A stretch of DNA of 64,000 nt from Nocardia sputorum (GTDB lineage: Bacteria; Actinomycetota; Actinomycetes; Mycobacteriales; Mycobacteriaceae), in NCBI RefSeq assembly GCF_027924405.1, contig NZ_AP026978.1:5952001-6016000 (forward strand), read 5' to 3'. Below are positions 57,153-64,000 of the stretch, one piece after another. The position numbers were made by a program, and so were the translations under genes. Every line of letters begins with the position of its first letter. Within the stretch, counting starts at the first letter, position 1. The notes under the pieces were generated by a model. It did no database searches and was not told where the DNA came from. It worked only from the letters and a program-made list of their open reading frames with translations.

Positions 57153-58621
57153 CGAGCCTCCGCCGCCGGCAATCGCACGGTCACCGCGAGGCCGTGCGGA
57201 CGTACCGCCGCCACGGTGAGCACGCCGCCGCGCGCCTGCGCCAACGCCGCGGCGATCGGCAGGCCCAGTCCGGAGCCACCGGTCCCGGCGGACGAGCCGC
57301 GGAAGAAACGCGTGGTCAGCTTGTCGATCTCGGCGGGGGGAACACCGACGCCGTCGTCGCGGACGGTCACCGTGACCCAGCCCGGTTCGGTCGTGACGAT
57401 CAGCTCGACGCGCGCACCCGCGCCCGCATAGCGCGTCGCGTTGCTCAGCGGTACATCGAGCATCTGCGCGAGCACGTCGGCTGGGACCGCGACTTCGGCG
57501 TGCTCGCCCGCGGCATTACCGGTGTCGACCGCACCGCCCAGCGTCGCCGCGCGAGCCGCCGCGGGCGCCACCCGCAGCTCCTGTCCGGCCGCCTCGAACG
57601 CCGAGCACCAGGCGTCGAATCGGTCGGCCACCACCTGCACGGCGTCGCACTGGTTCTCTCCCTCGGTGGCGTGAGTGACGTCGAATGCCGCGGGCGTCTC
57701 GGCGACGGCCAGACTGAGCAGGCCGTCGAGCAGTGCGGTGAGCCGGTCGACCTCGGCGCCCGCGCTGCGAAAGGTGCCCACCGCCCTCGCCGGGATCGCG
57801 GGCTCCAGGGAATCCAGGCGAATGGTCAGCGCGGCGAGCGGATTGCGCATCGCGTGCGCGGTGTCGGCGACCAGCTGACGTTGCGCGTCGGCCGAATCGG
57901 CGACGGCCAAGGCCATGGCGTCGAAGGATTCCGCCAGTGCGCGCATCTCCGGTGGCCCTCCGTAGCGTCCCGCGATCGATACGGGAGCGACAGTGTCGGC
58001 GCGCGGTTTGGGCAGTGTCGCGGTCAACTCCGCCACACCGTGCGACAGCGCCGCCAACGGCCGCAGCACCCAGCGGCCGATCGTCACCGCCAGCAGCACG
58101 AACAGACCCATCGCGACGACGCCACCGAGCACGATCATCGCCCAGGTCCGCGCGATGTCGCCCCGGGCGCGGGCGGTGGACGCCTCGATCACCACGGCTC
58201 CGTTCACCTGCACACCGGTCCCGACCGGCCGCGCCACCAGCATGGTCGGCGCGCCCCACGGCGTCAGTTTGTCCGCCGCGTGCGGGCGCTGGTTGCGGCG
58301 CGCGGCCGCCACCGCCGCGATGACGCCGGCATCGTCCACGTCCGCGCCCGCGTTCACGGTCGTCGCGCCGGTGGCGTCGACCACGAGCACGTTGTCGCCG
58401 TACAGCTCGTGATAGCGGAGGACCTCGTCGGCCAGCGCTCGGCTGTCCCCGGCGGTGACGGCGTTGTCCGCGAGGGTGGCGAAGCGATCGGCGTCCCCGG
58501 AGCGCGCCAGCACCAGCTGCTGGGTGCGGCTGGTGGCGACGGTCAGCGACAGCGGGACCGCGAAGCCCAGCACCGCGATGGCCGCGAACAGCGTCAGCGC
58601 GACGAGCAGGCGACGCCGCAT
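57149..58621 (-). CDS. Sensor histidine kinase of the TAXI operon
   Basis: The 490-residue protein has membrane helix 1 (LLVALTLFAAIAVLGFAVPL), an extracellular sensor of about 125 residues, helix 2 (WAMIVLGGVVAMGLFVLLAV), a HAMP linker, the H-box LVADTAHAMRNPLAALTIRL and an ATPase domain (LSNATRYAG, RDDGVGVPP, GGSGLGLPIA). It is paired with the response regulator gene 28 bp upstream. The likely signal is an organic acid, by context. Confidence 0.92.
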   Translation of the reverse strand: MRRRLLVALTLFAAIAVLGFAVPLSLTVATSRTQQLVLARSGDADRFATLADNAVTAGDSRALADEVLRYHELYGDNVLVVDATGATTVNAGADVDDAGVIAAVAAARRNQRPHAADKLTPWGAPTMLVARPVGTGVQVNGAVVIEASTARARGDIARTWAMIVLGGVVAMGLFVLLAVTIGRWVLRPLAALSHGVAELTATLPKPRADTVAPVSIAGRYGGPPEMRALAESFDAMALAVADSADAQRQLVADTAHAMRNPLAALTIRLDSLEPAIPARAVGTFRSAGAEVDRLTALLDGLLSLAVAETPAAFDVTHATEGENQCDAVQVVADRFDAWCSAFEAAGQELRVAPAAARAATLGGAVDTGNAAGEHAEVAVPADVLAQMLDVPLSNATRYAGAGARVELIVTTEPGWVTVTVRDDGVGVPPAEIDKLTTRFFRGSSAGTGGSGLGLPIAAALAQARGGVLTVAAVRPHGLAVTVRLPAAEAR

Positions 58622-58649
58622 GACCTACCTCCGGCCCACCGAACCGTGC

Positions 58650-59306
58650 TCACTGCCCCCACCGGTATCCGTATCCGCGGATGGTGGTGATCAGGCCGGG
58701 CCGGTTGAGTTTCGCCCGCAAGCCGGTCATGTGCACATCCAGCGAACGCGAGACCGCGACGAAGGCGTCACCCCAGATGCGGTCCATCAACTGCTGGCGG
58801 CTCACCGCCGCCCCCGGCCGTTCCACCAGCGCCTCGACCAACTCGAACTCCTTCTGGGTCAGCGACACCGGCTCCCCGGCCACCTCCACCACGCGGGCGC
58901 CCAGATCGACCCGCACGTCACCGGTGACGACCACCGACTGCGCCTGCCGCGCCGCTGCGGCCGCTCGCCTGGCGACCGTCTCCAGCCGCGCGACCAATTC
59001 GGCGATCCGCGGCGGCTTCACCAGATAGTCGTCGGCGCCCCCGCGCAGACCCCGCACGATCGAGCGCTCGTCACTGCGAGCGGTCAGGATCAGCACCGGA
59101 ACCGAGCTCACCTCGCGCAGCCGGCGCAGCACGTGCAGACCGTCGCCGTCGGGCAGTCCGAGGTCGAGGATCACCGCGTCGTAGTCGCGATGGGCGATCA
59201 GCAGATCCGCGCCGCGACGCTTGCGTTCGGCGCGGTACCCGCGGGCGTTGAGCGCTTCGACCAGCGCGTCTCCCACGCCGTCGTCGTCCTCGACCACCGC
59301 AAGCCG
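58650..59306 (-). CDS. OmpR-family response regulator of the TAXI operon
   Basis: The 218-residue protein has a receiver domain (D8/D9, phospho-acceptor D49 in VILDLGLPDGDGL, and LVKPP) and an OmpR winged helix ending LITTIRGYGYRWGQ. GTG 59306 is chosen since GGGAGGA lies 7 nt upstream and the protein then begins VRLAVVEDDD; the frame is open to GTG 59363. It lies 49 bp after the MFS gene and likely controls it. Confidence 0.93.
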   Translation of the reverse strand, partial: RLAVVEDDDGVGDALVEALNARGYRAERKRRGADLLIAHRDYDAVILDLGLPDGDGLHVLRRLREVSSVPVLILTARSDERSIVRGLRGGADDYLVKPPRIAELVARLETVARRAAAAARQAQSVVVTGDVRVDLGARVVEVAGEPVSLTQKEFELVEALVERPGAAVSRQQLMDRIWGDAFVAVSRSLDVHMTGLRAKLNRPGLITTIRGYGYRWGQ

Positions 59307-59355
59307 CACGCGCCGATCCTCCCACAGGGGGTGGATCGGCGCATGTGCCGGTCGG

Positions 59356-60762
59356 TCAGTCACGCACGGTGACCATCGGCCGTCCCGGCTCGGCCGCCGC
59401 GGCGCCGGGCCCGGTATCGGCGCCGGCGGCGGGCTCGGCCGCGTCGATCGCCGACGAGGCCGAGGTCTCCCGCATGAAGTAGTAGGTGACCAGCGAGACG
59501 GCGATGCAGCCCGCGACGTACCAGAAGTACAGCGATTCGTGGCCGCCTTTCTTCAGCGCCAGCGCGATCGTCTCCGCCGTGCCGCCGAAGATGGCGACGG
59601 TCAGCGCGTAGGGCAGACCCACGCCGAGCGCGCGGATCTTCGTGGGGAACAGCTCGGCCTTCACGATCGCGTTGATCGAGGTGTATCCCGTGATGATCAC
59701 CAGAGCGCCCATCATCAGGGCCCACGCGGCGACCGGATCGGTGGTGTGCGCGAGCACCGTCATGATCGGCACGGTCAGCAGGGTGCCGGCCACGCCGAAG
59801 AAGATCAGCAGTTTGCGCCGGCCCACCCGGTCCGACAGCGCGCCCGCCAGCGGCTGCAACACCACGAAGACCAGCAGTGCGATGAAGTTGATCCACGCGA
59901 CGGTCGACTTGGAGATGCCGGAGGTGTTGATCATGAACTTCTGCATATAGGTCGTGTACGTGTAGAACGCGACCGTTCCGCCCAGCGTCAGCCCGACCAC
60001 CAGCAGACACTCGCGAGGGTATTGCAGCAGGATACGCAGCGAACCACGCGACTGCCGCGCTCCGGCTGGCGACGCGCCCTCTGCACGCTCCGCGTGCTGC
60101 CCGGATTCGGCGCGGAACTGCTCGGACTCGTCCATGCCCCGCCGCAGCCACATGACGATCAGCGCACCGGCGGCGCCGATCACGAACGGGATCCGCCAGC
60201 CCCAGGCGTTCATCTGGTCCGCGTCGAGGAATTGCTGCAACACGATCTGCACCCCCAACGCGACGAGCTGGCCGGCCACCAGCGTCACGTATTGGAAGCT
60301 CGAGTAGAACCCGCGCCTGCCCGGGGATGCCACCTCGGACAGATACGTCGCACTGGTGGCGTACTCACCGCCGACCGACAGGCCCTGCAACAGCCGGGCG
60401 ACCAGCAGCAGAGCTGGAGCGGCCAGACCGATGGTCTGGTAACCGGGCGTCGCCGCGATCAGCAGCGAACCGGCCGCCATCACGGTCACCGACAGGGTCA
60501 GCGCCGAGCGCCTGCCGAACCGGTCGGCGTACCGGCCCAGCGCCCAGCCGCCGATCGGGCGCATCAGGAAGCCGACCGCGAACACGGCGGCGGTGGACAG
60601 CAACTGCGCGGTCGGATCGTCCTTAGGAAAGAACGTTTTCGCGAAGTACACGCTGAACGCGGCGTAGACATACCAGTCGTACCACTCGACGAGATTGCCG
60701 ATGGAGCCGCGCAAAACGTTCGCGACCACCCGGCGCTCGCCCACGGGCTGTGTCGTAGTCAC
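59356..60762 (-). CDS. MHS-type MFS transporter (dicarboxylate/alpha-ketoglutarate permease-like)
   Basis: The 468-residue protein has 12 predicted helices and the metabolite:H+ symporter signature: NLVEWYDWYVYAAFSVYFAK, MRPIGGWALGRYADRFGRRS, QGLSVGGEYATSATYLSEVA. It resembles KgtP and related organic-acid importers. GTG 60762 has GAAGGAGA upstream. It is first of four genes with the regulator, kinase and TAXI protein, so the operon likely senses and imports one organic acid. Confidence 0.92.
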   Translation of the reverse strand: MTTTQPVGERRVVANVLRGSIGNLVEWYDWYVYAAFSVYFAKTFFPKDDPTAQLLSTAAVFAVGFLMRPIGGWALGRYADRFGRRSALTLSVTVMAAGSLLIAATPGYQTIGLAAPALLLVARLLQGLSVGGEYATSATYLSEVASPGRRGFYSSFQYVTLVAGQLVALGVQIVLQQFLDADQMNAWGWRIPFVIGAAGALIVMWLRRGMDESEQFRAESGQHAERAEGASPAGARQSRGSLRILLQYPRECLLVVGLTLGGTVAFYTYTTYMQKFMINTSGISKSTVAWINFIALLVFVVLQPLAGALSDRVGRRKLLIFFGVAGTLLTVPIMTVLAHTTDPVAAWALMMGALVIITGYTSINAIVKAELFPTKIRALGVGLPYALTVAIFGGTAETIALALKKGGHESLYFWYVAGCIAVSLVTYYFMRETSASSAIDAAEPAAGADTGPGAAAAEPGRPMVTVRD

Positions 60763-60880
60763 AAGATCTCCTTCTCCGACGCCTCATCACGTCGTCGCAG
60801 ATCAGTGTGTCGGCAGTCACACGCGCACGGAATGGCTCTCGAGGCTTCCTAACAGTCCCTTAGGACGATCGGAGAACAGA

Positions 60881-60912
60881 TCCGGCCCCCGGCCGCGAGG
60901 CCGGGGGCCGGA
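60881..60912 (-). terminator. Terminator of the LLM oxidoreductase gene
   Basis: A perfect 14-bp stem (60881-60894 with 60899-60912) closes the tetraloop gcga. It starts 18 nt past the stop of the oxidoreductase gene and insulates the downstream transporter operon. Confidence 0.88.
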
Positions 60913-60929
60913 GGATTCCGTCGGATCGC

Positions 60930-61763
60930 TCAGGACCGTTTGGTCAGCAGCGGGGCAAGGGTGCGCAGCGCCGGGAGGTAGTTGTCGCCGAGGATCTGCA
61001 CCGCGACGTGATCGGCGCCCGCGTCCAGGTGTTCGGTCAGCCGGTCTGCGATCCGCTCCGGCGTGCCGTGCGCGATGACGGCGTCGAACACGCGATCACC
61101 CGGCGGGACGGTGAGGTCGGCGTCGGTGAAGCCGAACCGGCGCAGGTTCGACACGTAATTGGTCAGGCCCAGGTAGAACGCGACGGTCTCGTCGGCGACC
61201 GTGTGCGCCGCGCGGGCGTCGTCGGTCAGCACCACCTTGTGCTCGGTCGCCACCAGCACGTCCGGGCCGACGATCTCGCGAGCCTTCGCCGTGTGCGCCG
61301 AGGGCACGAAGTAGGGCAGCGCGCCCAGGGACCGCTCGGCGGCCAGCTTCAGCACGCGCGGGCCGAGCGCGGCCACCGCGCGGCGTTCGGCGGGTACTCC
61401 CGCGGCGTCGAGGTCGTCGAGGTACTCGGCCAGCGCGTCGTACGGTTTGCGGTACTCGCCGGTGTGCTCCGGGTGGCCCGCGCCGATGCCGAGCAGGAAC
61501 CGGCCGGGGAAACGCGCCTCGATCCGATGGAACGAATCGGCCACCTCCTTCGCGGGCGAAGCCCAGATGTTCACGATGCTGCTGGCCACGGTGATCGTTT
61601 CGGTCGCCTCGAGCAGCGGTTCGACCACTGCCAGATCCGCCGGGGGCGAGGCCCCCAACCACAGCGCGCCGTAGCCCAGCTGCTCCAATTCCCGTGCGTC
61701 CGCCGGACTGAACCCGTTGAACGCCCGCCACACTCCGAACCGTCCGAGACTGTCGAATGCCAT
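60930..61763 (-). CDS. LLM-class F420-dependent oxidoreductase
   Basis: The 277-residue product is a luciferase-like TIM-barrel protein: ARELEQLGYGALWLGASPPA, TITVASSIVNIWASPAKEVA, RFLLGIGAGHPEHTGEYRKP, and the late block VAVQILGDNYLPALRTLAPL. This sub-group usually uses coenzyme F420; the substrate is unknown. ATG 61763 (MAFDSLGRFGVWRAF) is preferred, with GTG 61778 possible. It is divergent from the hsp20 gene. Confidence 0.88.
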   Translation of the reverse strand: MAFDSLGRFGVWRAFNGFSPADARELEQLGYGALWLGASPPADLAVVEPLLEATETITVASSIVNIWASPAKEVADSFHRIEARFPGRFLLGIGAGHPEHTGEYRKPYDALAEYLDDLDAAGVPAERRAVAALGPRVLKLAAERSLGALPYFVPSAHTAKAREIVGPDVLVATEHKVVLTDDARAAHTVADETVAFYLGLTNYVSNLRRFGFTDADLTVPPGDRVFDAVIAHGTPERIADRLTEHLDAGADHVAVQILGDNYLPALRTLAPLLTKRS

Positions 61764-61936
61764 GTCCCGAGCCAACACGCGCCCGGAGGCGGCTATTCCG
61801 GCTCCGCGGATCTCCCGCTTGCCGGAACCGTCGAGTCGATGCTCTGCGGATTGCCGAGGGCTAGTGTGGCTATTGCACAGCTATCGGCGCCCGCCGCCGT
61901 GGCGGTCGCCACCACGAGGAGATGGAGGTGATTGCT

Positions 61937-62464
61937 GTGCTTCGATTCGATCCATTCCATGACATCGACACCGTCGCCCGCCAATTGCTGGGTGAAAGCG
62001 TCGGAACCGGACGCGCACCGCGATTCATGCCGATGGATCTGTTCAAAGCGGGAGATCACTACGTCTTGAACGCGGATCTGCCCGGCGTCGACCCCGGCTC
62101 GATCGACGTCAGCGTCGACAACGGCACGCTCACCCTGCGGGCGCAACGCACCGTGCCTAGCGAGGAAGGCGTCCAGTGGATCGCCTCGGAACGCTTCGCG
62201 GGCACCTTCATGCGCCAGATGTCCCTCGGGGAGAACGTCGACGTCGAGAACATCAGCGCGACCTACAACAACGGCGTGCTGTCGGTGACGATCCCCATCG
62301 CGGAGCGGGCGAAGCCGCGCCGCATCCAGATCTCCGGGGCGTCCCAGGAACCGAGGACCATCGAAGCGCAATCGAGCCGGTCCGGGCAGATGTCGCCGAC
62401 GCAGCAGGAACAGAGTCAGCAGCCGGGACAGTCGCAGCAGCAATATCCGCAGTCGTCGAAGTGA
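61937..62464 (+). CDS. Hsp20/alpha-crystallin small heat-shock protein
   Basis: The 175-residue protein has an alpha-crystallin domain at about 30-130 (MDLFKAGDHYVLNADLPGVD, GTLTLRAQRT, NGVLSVTIPIAE) with the usual GVLxVxIP strand and an IxI-like KPRRIQIS end, and then a Gln/Ser-rich tail (QQEQSQQPGQSQQQYPQSSK) of about 35 residues. It holds unfolding proteins in stress. GTG 61937 is chosen: GGAGG at 61924-61928 is well placed. No HspR or CIRCE box is seen upstream. Confidence 0.94.
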   Translation: MLRFDPFHDIDTVARQLLGESVGTGRAPRFMPMDLFKAGDHYVLNADLPGVDPGSIDVSVDNGTLTLRAQRTVPSEEGVQWIASERFAGTFMRQMSLGENVDVENISATYNNGVLSVTIPIAERAKPRRIQISGASQEPRTIEAQSSRSGQMSPTQQEQSQQPGQSQQQYPQSSK

Positions 62465-62472
62465 CCGTGCCG

Positions 62473-62502
62473 CTACCCGCACCCACGCACGGGTGCGGGT
62501 AG
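62473..62502. terminator. Bidirectional terminator between hsp20 and truA
   Basis: A 12-bp perfect stem (62473-62484 with 62491-62502) with a 6-nt loop lies between the convergent stops of hsp20 (62464) and truA (62516). Confidence 0.85.
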
Positions 62503-62515
62503 TCCACGGACGTCC

Positions 62516-63385
62516 TCAATCGCCGCAACAACCTCCGCCCGCAACCGGAACCGACCGCATCTCCCGTGTCTGCGCGTTGCGGGCGGCGAGTTCTTCGTCG
62601 GCCGGGTAGTCGACGCCGATCAGGCTCAAACCGTGTGCGGGCGCGACGGTGACCGAACTGGAACGCTCCGTCTGCCGCAACAGGTCGCTCACCCATTCCG
62701 GTGTGCGCCGCCCCTCGCCGACGGCCAGGACCGCGCCGACCAGGCTGCGCACCATCGACCAGCAGAACGCGTCGGCGCTGACGTAGGCGACCAGCAGGTC
62801 GCCGTCGCGCACCCAGTCGAAGCGCTGCAACTCCCGGACCGTCGTCGCGCCTTCCCTGCGTCGGCAGAACGCGGCGAAGTTGTGCAGCCCCAGCAACTTT
62901 CGCGAAGCCACCCGCATGGCGTCGACATCGACGTCGGATCGGCAGGCGACCACGCTGCGCGCGTGCAGCGGCTCGGCCCCGTACGGCGCGGTGGTCAACC
63001 GATAGGCGTAGTGGCGGCGGACGGCGGAGAACCGGGCGTCGAACTCCGGTGCGGCCGGGGCGGCCCGCTTGATCCGCACGTCCTTCGGCAGGAATCGCGC
63101 CATCCGATGCACCAGTTTTCCCGGGTCCAGTTCGCCGGACGTGTCGAAATGCGCGACCTGTCCCTCGGCGTGCACCCCCGCGTCCGTCCGGCCCGCCACG
63201 GTCAGCTGGATCGGCTCGCGGAACACTTTGCTCAGCGCGTCCTCCAGCACGCCCTGCACGGTGCGCAGCCCGGGCTGGCTGGCCCAGCCGAGAAAATCCG
63301 TGCCGTCGTAGGCGATGTCCAGCCGCACCCGGACCCGCGACGACTCGGGTTCGCCCGGCGCGTCCGCGCGCGCCCGGTCCGGCAT
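62516..63385 (-). CDS. truA: tRNA pseudouridine synthase A
   Basis: TruA makes pseudouridine at 38-40 of tRNA anticodon stems. The 289-residue product has catalytic D68 in [20 protein letters not shown], with [19 protein letters not shown] at the start and [19 protein letters not shown] later. ATG 63385 with GGAGG 5 nt upstream is chosen over GTG 63403. The C-terminus ends VAGGGCCGD, an unusual paired cysteine. It follows rplQ on the same strand, as in many actinobacteria. Confidence 0.96.
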   Translation of the reverse strand: MPDRARADAPGEPESSRVRVRLDIAYDGTDFLGWASQPGLRTVQGVLEDALSKVFREPIQLTVAGRTDAGVHAEGQVAHFDTSGELDPGKLVHRMARFLPKDVRIKRAAPAAPEFDARFSAVRRHYAYRLTTAPYGAEPLHARSVVACRSDVDVDAMRVASRKLLGLHNFAAFCRRREGATTVRELQRFDWVRDGDLLVAYVSADAFCWSMVRSLVGAVLAVGEGRRTPEWVSDLLRQTERSSSVTVAPAHGLSLIGVDYPADEELAARNAQTREMRSVPVAGGGCCGD

Positions 63386-63424
63386 CGATACCTCCACGGT
63401 CACATGATCCTCTGGTCGAAACGA

Positions 63425-63460
63425 ACGAGCCCGCCGACCCAGTGCGGGTGGCGGGCTCGT
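63425..63460 (-). terminator. Hairpin between rplQ and truA
   Basis: An 11-bp stem (63425-63435 with 63450-63460), a one-base bulge and a further 4 bp close a 5-nt loop. It lies 22 nt after the rplQ stop and 40 nt before truA, so it ends most of the ribosomal transcript. Confidence 0.8.
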
Positions 63461-63482
63461 GCGCGAACTCCGACGCTCAGCG

Positions 63483-64000
63483 TCAGGCGTCCTTCTTGTC
63501 CTCGACGGCCTCGTCAGCAGCCGGAGCCTCGGCCTCGGCGGTCTCGGCGGTGGCCTCGTCGGCCTGCGCCTCGACGACCTCGGCGGCCGGAGCCTCCTCC
63601 GCCTTCTTCGACGCGGCGACGCGGCGAGCGCGATCGGCCTCGTTGGTCACGGTCTTCTCCCGGACCAGCTCGATGATCGCCATCGGCGCGTTGTCACCCT
63701 TACGCGGCAGCGTCTTGGTGATGCGCGTGTAGCCACCCTCGCGCCCCTCGAACGACGGGCCGATCTGAGCGAAGAGCTCGTGCACGACGTTCTTGTTGCG
63801 GATCACCTTCAGCACCTCGCGACGGTCGGCCAGGGTGCCGCCCTTCGCCTTGGTGATCAGCTTCTCCGCGTAGGGACGCACGGCCTTGGCCTTGGCCTCG
63901 GTGGTGGTGATCCGGCCGTGCTCGAAGAGCGCCGTGGCCAGATTGGCGAAGATCGCCTTCTGGTGCGACGCCGACCCGCCGAAGCGGGCACCCTTCTTGG
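63483..64000 (-). CDS. rplQ: 50S ribosomal protein bL17 (5' end outside window)
   Basis: The frame is open from the window edge to 63483. The visible protein begins [20 protein letters not shown] and continues [20 protein letters not shown], the core of L17; only about five N-terminal residues are missing. The C-terminus has an Ala/Glu-rich extension of about 55 residues ([20 protein letters not shown]), common in actinobacterial L17. It would be the last ribosomal gene of the rpsM-rpoA-rplQ group lying beyond the window. Confidence 0.96.
   Translation of the reverse strand, partial: KKGARFGGSASHQKAIFANLATALFEHGRITTTEAKAKAVRPYAEKLITKAKGGTLADRREVLKVIRNKNVVHELFAQIGPSFEGREGGYTRITKTLPRKGDNAPMAIIELVREKTVTNEADRARRVAASKKAEEAPAAEVVEAQADEATAETAEAEAPAADEAVEDKKDA

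Noticed and set aside
61764..61936. An HspR (HAIR) or CIRCE element before hsp20
   Set aside because: No CTTGAGT-N7-ACTCAAG or TTAGCACTC-type inverted repeat is present in the 173-bp spacer.

Overview
This is high-GC actinobacterial chromosome from a mycolic-acid-group organism. The content and gene order point to Nocardia or a close relative. The order of housekeeping genes follows the Mycobacterium tuberculosis stretch from Rv3415c to Rv3456c: an Rv3415c-like gene, whiB3, groEL1/groES, tsaD-rimI-tsaB-tsaE, alr, nnr, glmS, glmM, rpsI, rplM, the ESX-4 secretion genes, truA and rplQ. GTG and TTG starts are common. Many start and stop codons overlap as GTGA, ATGA or TGATG, which gives several well-supported operons. 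I saw no insertion sequence, phage, CRISPR array or tRNA gene.

Positions 1-7.3 kb hold the end of a TPR-like gene, whiB3, a SigK-type ECF sigma factor with a very short RskA-like anti-sigma partner, groES and groEL1 under a CIRCE operator, and an Hsp70-like single-pass membrane protein. The groES-groEL1 gap has a terminator-like hairpin and a perfect 28-bp direct repeat. Positions 7.4-12.5 kb form a tightly overlapping operon for alanine racemase, an alpha/beta hydrolase and the t6A tRNA-modification genes tsaE, tsaB and tsaD plus rimI. Positions 12.5-19.8 kb carry nnr, a cupredoxin lipoprotein, a MarR/MFS efflux pair with tandem operators, glmS, and a hydrolase-fold protein that has lost its nucleophile.

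Positions 19.8-22.8 kb carry a four-gene cluster that I read as a type VII secretion substrate operon (an EspA/EspE-like long protein and an EspC-like partner with a YxxxD signal). PspC, an ABC-F protein, a GNAT enzyme, glmM and rpsI/rplM follow.

Positions 28.3-54.0 kb are an expanded ESX-4 locus. The conserved part is an Esx pair, a TIGR03931-type associated protein, EccC, EccD, mycosin, EccB and EccE. Between rplM and the Esx genes lie about 13 kb of extra genes: an Hsp70-like membrane protein, an Rv1747-like ABC transporter with two FHA domains, a lipoprotein metallopeptidase, a second FHA protein, three paralogous lipoproteins and a transmembrane Ser/Thr kinase. This looks like a phospho-signalling and envelope module attached to ESX-4.

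Positions 54.1-64.0 kb carry a flavin reductase, MTA phosphorylase, a CsoR-type metal sensor with its operator, a four-gene operon (MHS transporter, response regulator, histidine kinase, orphan TAXI binding protein), an F420-type oxidoreductase, Hsp20, truA and the beginning of rplQ cut by the window edge.
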